From positions 1 to 8,001 of the forward strand of contig CALHGI010000579.1 in NCBI GenBank assembly GCA_938029995.1: a stretch of 8,001 nt of DNA. The letters run 5' to 3'. The notes beneath the pieces are model-generated. The model was given only the letters and a program-made list of their open reading frames with translations. It was not told where the DNA came from and made no database searches. The DNA is from an uncultured cyanobacterium (lineage in GTDB: Bacteria; Cyanobacteriota; Cyanobacteriia; Phormidesmidales; Phormidesmidaceae). Position numbers and translations under genes: made by a program. This document shows positions 1 to 5,693 of this stretch, piece after piece; the first letter of the stretch is position 1, and every line of letters begins with the position of its first letter.

Positions 1-186
1 GATGTACTCATTGCCGTCGACGTCCCAAATGTGGGAGCCCTTGACGCGGTCAAAGACGATGGGTTGGCCACCAACGGACTTGAACGCCCGCACAGGAGAG
101 CTAACGCCTCCGGGCATTAAGTGTTGGGCAGCCGCAAAAATCTCTTCTGATTTTGTGGTCTCTAAAGATGATGTGGTGGTAACCAA
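1..186 (-). CDS. hemL: Glutamate-1-semialdehyde 2,1-aminomutase, N-terminal part (runs off the window)
   Basis: Reading the minus strand from 186 gives 62 uninterrupted codons, beginning [17 protein letters not shown] and containing [13 protein letters not shown] (residues 23-35) and [20 protein letters not shown] (39-58). This matches the highly conserved N-terminus of glutamate-1-semialdehyde aminomutase, a PLP-dependent cytosolic enzyme that converts glutamate-1-semialdehyde to 5-aminolevulinate. 5-aminolevulinate is the precursor of haem, chlorophyll and bilins. The PLP lysine and the rest of the fold lie beyond the left edge. The start is TTG (184-186). It was chosen because MVTTT is the usual cyanobacterial N-terminus and a strong AAGGAGAG lies just upstream; no ATG or GTG fits better. 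The gene is divergent from hisIE. A truncated match could in principle be another class-III aminotransferase, but the [11 protein letters not shown] block is specific to HemL. Confidence 0.95.
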   Translation of the reverse strand, partial: MVTTTSSLETTKSEEIFAAAQHLMPGGVSSPVRAFKSVGGQPIVFDRVKGSHIWDVDGNEYI

Positions 187-190
187 CGGG

Positions 191-198
191 CTCTCCTT
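191..198 (-). promoter_or_regulatory. Shine-Dalgarno site of hemL (decides the TTG start)
   Basis: The minus strand reads AAGGAGAG, a near-perfect anti-16S match. AGGAG ends 6 bases before the TTG at 186. It supports this rare start codon over any other in frame. Confidence 0.75.
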
Positions 199-202
199 AT
201 TG

Positions 203-231
203 TTTAAAGTCGTTTAGTTCTAAGGGATCAA
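203..231 (-). promoter_or_regulatory. Candidate sigma-70-type promoter for hemL
   Basis: On the minus strand TTGATC (231-226) is followed after exactly 17 bases by TTTAAA (208-203). These resemble -35 and -10 hexamers. Transcription would begin near 196-197, leaving only about 10 leader bases and cutting into the ribosome site. Either initiation is a little upstream of the usual distance or the real promoter lies further right. This is inference from pattern only. Confidence 0.3.
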
Positions 232-411
232 ATGACAGCTCGCAATGGCTGTCTCCGTGCAAAGGTGCTTATTGAATGCCTGCTCCATGGATTCGATGGA
301 TTTCTGTCAGGAGGCCGCTTCGACCCTCAGAATGGCATTAAGCTAGTGATGTCGAAAATTGCAGTATTTTTAATCCTAGCGTTTGTGCTTACATCGCTTG
401 AAATATCTTGA
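232..411 (+). CDS. Possible small ORF, 59 aa, unrecognised
   Basis: An ATG at 232 opens 59 codons ending at TGA 409-411. AAGGG sits five bases before the ATG. The product begins MTARNGCLRAKVLIECLLHG and ends with a hydrophobic stretch, SKIAVFLILAFVLTSLEIS (residues 41-59), that could be a short membrane segment. An internal ATG (residue 40) would give just this 20-residue hydrophobic peptide. I do not recognise the family. It overlaps the likely hemL promoter and the hisIE upstream repeat, so it may simply be a chance open frame in a regulatory region. Confidence 0.15.
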   Translation: MTARNGCLRAKVLIECLLHGFDGFLSGGRFDPQNGIKLVMSKIAVFLILAFVLTSLEIS

Positions 412-416
412 AATAT
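397..416. repeat. Perfect 10-bp tandem direct repeat upstream of hisIE
   Basis: CTTGAAATAT occurs twice, head to tail (397-406 and 407-416), about 70 bases before the hisIE ATG. A 10-base period places both copies on the same DNA face, as for a dimeric or cooperative regulator site. Each copy also contains TTGAAA, which resembles a -35 hexamer, but no good -10 follows at the right distance. Function is unknown. Confidence 0.5.
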
Positions 417-483
417 ATTAAGGAATGTAGCGAGCCCGCAAACTGCGACAATGGGGCTGCACTGAGCTGAACTGACCCGGATC

Positions 484-1125
484 ATGAGTACCCCGCTTTC
501 TTTTGTCGGCGCTATTCCCATTGAAAAAATTTGCTTCAACGAGCAGGGGTTGGTACCTGCGATCGCACAGGATTATCTAGACGGCACCGTGCTGATGATG
601 GCCTGGATGAACCAGGATTCATTACAAAAAACCTTAGAAACCGGCGATGTCTGGTACTGGAGTCGCTCCCGCCAAGAGCTATGGCACAAGGGGGCCACAT
701 CGGGACACCTGCAAAAACTGAAGGCCATCCGCTACGACTGCGACAGCGATGCCCTCTTGCTAACCATTGAGCAGATGGGGGATATTGCTTGCCACACGGG
801 GGAACGCAGCTGCTTCCATCAGGTGGATGGAGCCATTACCCCTCCGGCGGCGGATACCCTATCCCAGGTGTATGGGGTGATTTGCGATCGCAAAGCCAAC
901 CCAAAACCCAAGTCTTACACCAACAGTCTGTTCGACGGCGGCGACAATAAAATCCTCAAAAAAATCGGCGAAGAATCAGCGGAAGTAGTCATGGCCTGCA
1001 AAGATGACGATCCCGACGACATCGCTGGGGAAGTCGCCGATCTGATTTATCACACCCTGGTGGCGCTGGCCCACCACAATGTGGACATTAAGGACGTCTA
1101 TCGTAAGTTGCAATCGCGTCGTTAA
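484..1125 (+). CDS. hisIE: Bifunctional phosphoribosyl-AMP cyclohydrolase / phosphoribosyl-ATP pyrophosphohydrolase
   Basis: This cytosolic enzyme of histidine biosynthesis performs steps 2 and 3. The HisE half hydrolyses PR-ATP to PR-AMP and the HisI half opens the adenine ring to give ProFAR. The 213-residue product has HisI first (about residues 15-115), with metal-binding DCDSDA (85-90) and [10 protein letters not shown] (102-111), whose Cys and His residues are the family's zinc ligands. HisE follows (about 125-210), with SLFDGG (148-153), GEESAE (162-167), and E183 and D186 of the EVADLIYH helix, all typical of the MazG-like fold. Length and order are those of fused cyanobacterial and enterobacterial HisIE. 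The ATG at 484 was chosen because the conserved [17 protein letters not shown] begins at residue 11; the ribosome site is weak. It is divergent from hemL and probably co-transcribed with the NurA gene downstream. Confidence 0.96.
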   Translation: MSTPLSFVGAIPIEKICFNEQGLVPAIAQDYLDGTVLMMAWMNQDSLQKTLETGDVWYWSRSRQELWHKGATSGHLQKLKAIRYDCDSDALLLTIEQMGDIACHTGERSCFHQVDGAITPPAADTLSQVYGVICDRKANPKPKSYTNSLFDGGDNKILKKIGEESAEVVMACKDDDPDDIAGEVADLIYHTLVALAHHNVDIKDVYRKLQSRR

Positions 1126-1176
1126 TCCCGTGGCACAATAGCAGTACAAATGCCCTACCTGCTGCCCAGTGTACCC

Positions 1177-2358
1177 ATGGCGATTAAACCGTCCCAAATC
1201 CAGACCATTTTGCAAGACAAGCGCACCCATTTCGAAACATTTGAAAAGGGTCAACAATCCAGTCTGGATATTTATCAAACGGCCTGGCAGGCATTGTGCC
1301 AGACCCCCAAAAAGACGTTAGATCAGTGGCTCGCCCGTCAGCACGGCACCATCGGGGCGCGACCGTTAGAAGCCTTAACCCATACAGAACAAGGCATTTG
1401 CCCCAGCAGACTGCAGTGGCAAAATCGAGAACACAGTCTGCAGTGGGTCCATGAAAACCTCAGTGGCATCACCACATTTGCCGTAGACGGGTCCCAGATT
1501 TTCCCCAGCAAGGATCTCTCCCCCCCCATTGCCCTAGTGCAAATTGGTTGGTTTGAAAATCCCCACACCTCTGATGCCGACTACATCAAAGATATTGAAT
1601 TAGATATCATGACCCCCAGGGATTTAGAGCTGGGGGATCGATCAAAGCCACTGGATCGGCTGGTCAACAAGCGGCGGTTTCAAATGGAAATTCGGCGGCT
1701 CGTAAAATACATCGAACAGGTGAGCGATCCTGAGCACTGCCTAGTTTTATTTGATGGAGCGTTGGTGGCCACCTTTGCAGACGCCTATGAAGAAGAGGAC
1801 CGCAAAGACTACGTTGAGGCCCTCATCGGTCTATTACAAGCCAGTGAAGACCATCGTGTGCCCCTCGTCGGCTATGTGGATACCAGCTCGGCCCATGATT
1901 TGACCACGTTGCTACAACACCACTCAGCCAGCGCCGCCGCCGTCCCCAAGGTGACCGATGCTCAGCTGTTGGCGCCATATATGCAGTGGGGAGACAGTAC
2001 ACCCATTTTTCAGTGCGATCGCACCGGCATACTGAGTGAATACAAAAAACAAAAACAGGACTACTCTGACCGCATCATCTTTACCTATCTAAAAACCAAC
2101 CAAGGCCCCCCCGCCCGCATTGAAATGCCTCGCTGGATGCATGAAGCCAGCATCACCCACCAAGTACTCGACTGGGTCAGGGCAGAAACCATCGTAGGCG
2201 GCGGCTACCCCTACGCCATTGAAACCGCCGACCAAACCGCTGTGCTGCAAACTAGCGATCGCCAGGTTTTCTTTCGCATTCTCCAGGACTGGGCCCACCA
2301 CGAAGACCTACAGCTGCGATGGTCTCGAAAAATGATGAGCAAGCTCCGCCGTCGCTAA
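1177..2358 (+). CDS. nurA: NurA-domain nuclease (DNA end-processing/repair)
   Basis: The NurA family comprises Mn-dependent 5'-3' exonucleases/endonucleases that in archaea act with the HerA helicase in resecting double-strand breaks. Motifs seen (393-residue numbering): TFAVDGSQIFPS (100-111, Asp104), LVLFDGALVATF (189-200, Asp193), LVGYVDTSSA (230-239, Asp235) and GGGYPYAIETADQTAVL (341-357). The aspartates in DGS, FDGA and YVD are the expected metal ligands, spread through one long RNase H-like domain. The start is uncertain. An ATG at 1150 would add nine residues (MPYLLPSVP), but the ATG at 1177 begins MAIKPSQIQTIL, which resembles what I remember of cyanobacterial homologues. Neither has a good ribosome site. 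It lies 51 bases after hisIE (24 if the upstream ATG is used), so co-transcription is likely. No herA gene is in the window. The family call is firm; the biochemical role in cyanobacteria is inferred. Confidence 0.85.
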   Translation: MAIKPSQIQTILQDKRTHFETFEKGQQSSLDIYQTAWQALCQTPKKTLDQWLARQHGTIGARPLEALTHTEQGICPSRLQWQNREHSLQWVHENLSGITTFAVDGSQIFPSKDLSPPIALVQIGWFENPHTSDADYIKDIELDIMTPRDLELGDRSKPLDRLVNKRRFQMEIRRLVKYIEQVSDPEHCLVLFDGALVATFADAYEEEDRKDYVEALIGLLQASEDHRVPLVGYVDTSSAHDLTTLLQHHSASAAAVPKVTDAQLLAPYMQWGDSTPIFQCDRTGILSEYKKQKQDYSDRIIFTYLKTNQGPPARIEMPRWMHEASITHQVLDWVRAETIVGGGYPYAIETADQTAVLQTSDRQVFFRILQDWAHHEDLQLRWSRKMMSKLRRR

Positions 2359-2565
2359 AAGTAACAAAATATTACACCTTCTCAGATTCAGCCCCCTACC
2401 CCTCATATACCGCACATACTTTTTTCGACCGCAAATCAATTAAGTATTTTTACCTATGCCCCTAAAAGTCTGACCTGCTTTGAACGTTTCATGATCGCTG
2501 CAACTATTAAACGTTCTCTATGATTGATTAGAAGATCATTTACTTTTGTTGTGTTTGATTGAGTT

Positions 2566-2575
2566 TCCGTACGGA
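2566..2575. repeat. 10-bp perfect palindrome in the cpcL upstream region
   Basis: TCCGTACGGA is self-complementary with no loop, so a protein-binding site is more plausible than an RNA hairpin. It is followed by a T-run (2576-2581). The 8-bp core CCGTACGG recurs inside the linker gene at 2991-2998. No known regulator is recognised. Confidence 0.3.
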
Positions 2576-2652
2576 TTTTTTAGACAGATCACCACATATC
2601 CATAGGATGAATAACTAACGGAGGACGAGAACTCCCCATATAACTGCACCTT

Positions 2653-2723
2653 GGGTAGTCGTCATAGCGATGGCTGGTTGTAACAACTAACTTCGTTTAC
2701 GACGGCGACCCTGCAGTTTTTTT
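2653..2723 (+). promoter_or_regulatory. Structured leader/possible attenuator: long imperfect hairpin followed by seven T
   Basis: GGGTAGTCGTC (2653-2663) pairs with GACGGCGACCC (2701-2711) with one A-G mismatch and one G-U pair. Inside it AGCGA (2666-2670) can pair with TTCGT (2692-2696, one G-U), and GTTG (2677-2680) with CAAC (2684-2687). Five bases (TGCAG) separate the outer stem from T7 (2717-2723). The structure ends 35 bases before the linker ATG. It could be a terminator/attenuator, an RNA-stability element or the 3' end of a small RNA. The spacer before the T-run is longer than in a standard terminator. Confidence 0.4.
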
Positions 2724-2743
2724 CCCTGGCACCGTTTTAAAAA

Positions 2744-2748
2744 AAGGA
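2744..2748 (+). promoter_or_regulatory. Shine-Dalgarno site of the cpcL-like gene
   Basis: AAGGA lies 10 bases before the ATG at 2759 but only one base before an in-frame TTG at 2750. It therefore selects the ATG as the start. Confidence 0.6.
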
Positions 2749-2758
2749 TTTGACCCCT

Positions 2759-3502
2759 ATGACTCTGCCATTGTTAAGCTATCCGACCAGTTGCCAAAAC
2801 CAACGTGTCAATGGCTTTGAAGTATTTGGTGACGAACAGCCACGGATTTTCTCCACGGCACTATTGCTAGATGCCCAGGAAATTGAAACGCTGATTCTGG
2901 CTGCCTATCGTCGCATCTTTAATGAGCAGCAGCTCCTCTCCTGCCATCGCGATCGCTATTTAGAATCCCAACTACGTAGCTCTCAAATCTCCGTACGGGA
3001 TTTCGTTCGCGGGCTGTTGCTCTCTGACTCCTTCAGACGGCTTAACTACGAATGCAGCAATAACTATCGCTTCGTTGACATGTGCCTTCAGCGGGTGCTC
3101 GGTCGCCAAGCCTATGACCAACGCGAGACCTTGGCCTGGTCCATCGTGCTTGCCACGGAAGGCATTGCCGGATTTGTGGATGCACTGCTCGACAGTGATG
3201 AGTACATGGACAACTTTGGTGAAGACACGGTGCCCTACCAACGGCGACGGGTCCTGCCTCAACAGTCCATGGGAGAGCTGCCCTTTGAGCGCATGCCTCG
3301 CTATGGGAACGACCATCTAGAAAAGTTGACCGCCCTAGGGAATGACTTCTCTGCCACGGACGGGGATATCCTCTTCGGCGATGGCCTCCCTCCAGAAGGC
3401 CTACGCACAGTTGGTGCCGTTATTACAGTGGCTGGTGCGGTTGTTCTAACCAGCGGACTGGCTGCGGTTATCCTGTCTTGGTTTGGCTGGCTGAAGATTT
3501 AA
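2759..3502 (+). CDS. cpcL: Phycobilisome rod linker with C-terminal membrane anchor (CpcL/CpcG2 type)
   Basis: The 247-residue product begins MTLPLLSYPTSCQNQRVNGF, the CpcG signature. It contains a PBS-linker domain (about residues 15-150) with ESQLRSSQISVRDFVRGLLL (69-88), VLGR (113-116), DSDEYMDNFGEDTVPYQRRR (145-164) and LPFERMPRY (174-182). Linkers of this family organise phycocyanin rods. The usual CpcG1 form joins rods to the allophycocyanin core. Here residues about 217-243 (VGAVITVAGAVVLTSGLAAV and on) form a hydrophobic helix ending WFGWLKI. Such a tail defines CpcL/CpcG2, which anchors core-less phycocyanin rods to the thylakoid membrane and, in studied species, passes energy to photosystem I. 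The start is ATG 2759, not the TTG at 2750, on the basis of ribosome-site spacing and family alignment. It stands alone after a 400-base spacer and is followed by a strong terminator. No phycocyanin genes are adjacent. Confidence 0.92.
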   Translation: MTLPLLSYPTSCQNQRVNGFEVFGDEQPRIFSTALLLDAQEIETLILAAYRRIFNEQQLLSCHRDRYLESQLRSSQISVRDFVRGLLLSDSFRRLNYECSNNYRFVDMCLQRVLGRQAYDQRETLAWSIVLATEGIAGFVDALLDSDEYMDNFGEDTVPYQRRRVLPQQSMGELPFERMPRYGNDHLEKLTALGNDFSATDGDILFGDGLPPEGLRTVGAVITVAGAVVLTSGLAAVILSWFGWLKI

Positions 3503-3525
3503 AAGCCCGCTCAAATACAGGCTGA

Positions 3526-3574
3526 AAAGACACCGAATGATGTAGGCCGTTAGCCCCCATCATTCGGTGTCTTT
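3526..3574. terminator. Bidirectional intrinsic terminator, perfect 17-bp stem
   Basis: The arm at 3526-3542 is the exact reverse complement of 3558-3574, with a 15-base loop in which GGC and GCC may also pair. The right arm ends in CTTT followed by ATTTAT, and the left arm begins AAAAGA, giving U-rich tails on both strands. It sits 23 bases after the cpcL stop and between convergent genes, so it can stop transcription from both sides. No other terminator is seen for the minus-strand gene ending at 3722. Confidence 0.88.
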
Positions 3575-3578
3575 ATTT

Positions 3579-3601
3579 ATGGCCATCAAACAGATGGCCA
3601 T
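3579..3601. repeat. Two copies of the palindrome ATGGCCAT, 7 bases apart
   Basis: ATGGCCAT at 3579-3586 and 3594-3601 can form an 8-bp hairpin with loop CAAACAG, just right of the 17-bp terminator. It has no T-run of its own. It may add to termination of the leftward transcript or may be incidental. The rest of 3602-3721 shows no gene. Confidence 0.4.
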
Positions 3602-3721
3602 CTTCGGAACGCCTTTCGCCGGTTGAGCCACACATGGCCACAGCTTTCAGCGACCGCCGATGGTGAGCGAGATGCCCACGCGATGGGGTCTACCGTCAGA
3701 TGCCCCCAGGGATTCAGCACG

Positions 3722-5569
3722 TTATTCCCATTCGTTAAAGGTAGGCGGAGCTTGCCGCTGTCTAGAACGGCGGGTATCTTGCCACGCGTTACCAATGCCT
3801 TGCAACACACCCCGACCCACCAGGCCAATCCCTCGACCCACCACCTCGGTCAGCACATACACCACCGTACTACCCACCATGGAAATCACCGCTCGTACCC
3901 GAGGGCTAAGGGCATCGCGGGCTTCAAGCATGACGGTGACGGCCCAAGGTAAGCCCGAAAGGCGATCTAACTCACTCCGGCGAGGGGCATAAATCGGCGT
4001 CAGCATAATGCCGCGTGGCCCTAAGGTATACAACCGATACTGGCTCTCAAAAATAGCCGTTGGCTCATTGACTAGGTGGTTCCAACGGTAGCGCCAGGAT
4101 AGATCATTCCTAAATCGCTCGATGTCACGGGTGGAAATAATCCGGCGGCTGTACAGCCCCTTTTTGACCACTTCCACATCGGCTAATCGGTTCAACAGGG
4201 GTTGCATCACCGCATTCCCCAATTGAATGAGAACGTTCTCCAATAGCTTTTCACTGTGGGCTAAGGCTTCAGGGGTGGTGGCCACATAGGCGGTACCATC
4301 CACCACCATGGCATCTTGAAACAACCAATGGGAAAGGAGATCGGGCACTAGGGGAATATGCTGAAGAATATCCCGCTCTACCATTTCCTTTTCTTGATAC
4401 AGCACAGCGACCAGTTCTTGCTCAACACCATTGAGGGGCACGGTGTAATAGCGACCAAAGAACTCTTCTATGGTGGCCACCCATAGATCTCGGAGCACTT
4501 GGGGCGACTTGTCGCGCAGCTGTCCCGGTTGGGGGGCAGACTGACGGAGATCGTCTAATAAGTCTTCAAAACGGCGCAGAATAACAAACAGCAGCTCTCG
4601 CTTTTTGTCGAGGCGCAAGATATCAATTTCCACCGGCTCCGCCGTGGTGTTCTCTAAATCGGTTTGAAGTTTGGCAAATACGGCCTCAAACACCATATTT
4701 TGCACATCACCACTGCGGAGGCTCAAGACATTGGCCTCAGGCAATGGCTTGGCGGCAGCAGCCCCCAAGGAACTGGGACGCGTTACCGCCATGGCCTTGC
4801 CTGGGGAAGCCGTGGCGGACATGGCACGATTGCGGGACTGGGTCTGATTTTTAACCCAACCAACGTCTGAATACTTGCGGGTCGACCATAGCTGCTGCAT
4901 ACACCAGCGGGCGGCCTTTAGCTCACGCATTTGTCCGACTAAAACTTGGCGCTCCAGCCACGTTAGTCGCGACCGACGCAGTTCGGTCGCAGTCGCAGCG
5001 ATTTGCTGCTCAATTTTTTCTATGCCGGACAATCGCATACTCAACCGCATCGCGGTCAGCGGTCCAGGGATGGAGGGGGTCTTTTGGGTCCGCTGCTGTT
5101 CCATGGCACCGCTGGGGCCCTTGGCCACCGTGCGAATCAGCTGGGCCAATTCCCGCACGGGCATGCCTCGGGTGCCATAGCCGTTGGCACCAACCTGACG
5201 GGCAGCGGCTTCTAGGACCGGCTCATCACGGGCACTAAGCACCAACACCGGCAATTTAGGAAACTCGGTTTTGATGGATTTGCACAGCTGCAACCCGGAA
5301 CTGCTGACGGGATCGGTGCCTCCATCGCTGATCCCTAAACCCAAATCAACAATGACTAAGTTAATGGGGCGTTGGGTGCGCAATGTGGGGTCGGTAAAGG
5401 CCGCAGCTTGGGTGCGATCGCATTTCCGCACAATGGCCATGGCCTCCGCCGCACTCGACGCCTCCGCCGCAATTTGAAAGCCGGGTAGTTGTTCAAGCCA
5501 AACCCGTAATCCCAGCCTAAAGGTGGGATCTTCATCCACCAGCATTAATTGCAAGGGACGTTCACTCAT
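3722..5569 (-). CDS. Ycf55-type response regulator: receiver domain plus DUF3685
   Basis: The 615-residue protein begins with a CheY-like receiver (about residues 5-150): acidic pocket D12-E13, phospho-acceptor D75 in LVIVDLG, switch residue S112 in LVLSARD, then GANGYGTRG (127-135). Arg134 aligns with the receiver's usually invariant lysine. The receiver has extra loops around residues 50-68 and 79-92. A charged linker (about 165-280; coiled-coil-like IEKIEQQIAA, then an Ala/Ser-rich part) leads to a large C-terminal region (about 295-600) matching DUF3685/Ycf55, a family of cyanobacteria and red-algal plastids with no known biochemistry. Residues about 558-585 are fairly hydrophobic (VRAVISMVGSTVVYVLTEVV) and might touch a membrane. 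No DNA-binding domain is visible. The start is ATG 5569; a GTG at 5584 would add five residues without a better ribosome site. It lies 124 bases downstream of the repeat-protein gene. Confidence 0.85.
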   Translation of the reverse strand: MSERPLQLMLVDEDPTFRLGLRVWLEQLPGFQIAAEASSAAEAMAIVRKCDRTQAAAFTDPTLRTQRPINLVIVDLGLGISDGGTDPVSSSGLQLCKSIKTEFPKLPVLVLSARDEPVLEAAARQVGANGYGTRGMPVRELAQLIRTVAKGPSGAMEQQRTQKTPSIPGPLTAMRLSMRLSGIEKIEQQIAATATELRRSRLTWLERQVLVGQMRELKAARWCMQQLWSTRKYSDVGWVKNQTQSRNRAMSATASPGKAMAVTRPSSLGAAAAKPLPEANVLSLRSGDVQNMVFEAVFAKLQTDLENTTAEPVEIDILRLDKKRELLFVILRRFEDLLDDLRQSAPQPGQLRDKSPQVLRDLWVATIEEFFGRYYTVPLNGVEQELVAVLYQEKEMVERDILQHIPLVPDLLSHWLFQDAMVVDGTAYVATTPEALAHSEKLLENVLIQLGNAVMQPLLNRLADVEVVKKGLYSRRIISTRDIERFRNDLSWRYRWNHLVNEPTAIFESQYRLYTLGPRGIMLTPIYAPRRSELDRLSGLPWAVTVMLEARDALSPRVRAVISMVGSTVVYVLTEVVGRGIGLVGRGVLQGIGNAWQDTRRSRQRQAPPTFNEWE

Positions 5570-5579
5570 GCCGCCTGAT

Positions 5580-5622
5580 GTCACACCGTTTTAGTCGAAC
5601 TCTTTTCGTCTCACCGTTCTAG
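5580..5622. repeat. Two near-identical 15-bp direct repeats before the Ycf55-type regulator gene
   Basis: GTCACACCGTTTTAG (5580-5594) and GTCTCACCGTTCTAG (5608-5622) match at 13 of 15 positions, 28 bases apart start to start. They lie 11-53 bases upstream of the ATG of the minus-strand regulator gene. Position and similarity suggest paired binding sites in its promoter or leader. No known consensus was recognised. Confidence 0.45.
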
Positions 5623-5693
5623 TATCCCCCACTGACATCAATTCGCGGGGCTAGGGCGGCATTTATCCAGAATATGAGCAGAAATATCGACCG

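Larger units (their letters stand above)
187..483. other. Divergent intergenic region between hemL and hisIE
   Basis: This 297-base region must hold promoters for both hemL (leftward) and hisIE (rightward). It contains the hemL ribosome site and promoter candidate, a 6-bp G+C-containing stem (GACAGC 234-239 with GCTGTC 248-253, 8-base loop), and two copies of ATGGATT at 287-293 and 296-302. It also holds a perfect 10-bp tandem repeat at 397-416 and a weak small ORF (232-411). No convincing promoter or ribosome site was found for hisIE. No RNA gene was recognised. Confidence 0.6.
2359..2758. other. Long intergenic region ahead of the cpcL-like gene
   Basis: This 400-base spacer has no credible ORF. 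It is A+T-rich at the left, with no strong terminator for the nurA transcript; only ATACTT 2416-2421 and AAGTAT 2442-2447, followed by a short T-run, offer a weak candidate. It contains the perfect palindrome TCCGTACGGA (2566-2575) next to a T-run, a TATAAC at 2639-2644 without a matching -35, and the long hairpin at 2653-2711 with T7 at 2717-2723. The region probably holds the cpcL promoter and a structured 5' leader. Confidence 0.6.

Noticed and set aside
2..217. Plus-strand open frame of 71 codons at the left edge
   Set aside because: It is antisense to hemL, whose conserved N-terminus reads clearly on the minus strand.
2369..2383. GTAACAAAATATTAC as a possible NtcA nitrogen-control site
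   Set aside because: The spacing is GTA-N9-TAC rather than the required N8, it lies just after nurA, and no promoter is placed correctly beside it.
2416..2451. ATACTT/AAGTAT with a following T-run as a terminator for nurA
   Set aside because: The stem is only 6 bp, A+T-rich, with a 20-base loop; too weak to call.
2555..2584. TTGATT followed by TTTAGA as the cpcL promoter
   Set aside because: The -10 match is poor and spacing is 18 bases; the T-run between makes chance similarity likely.
3623..3992. Two plus-strand open frames of about 110 codons
   Set aside because: They are mostly antisense to the 3' end of the regulator gene, rich in His, Thr and Arg, with no family resemblance.
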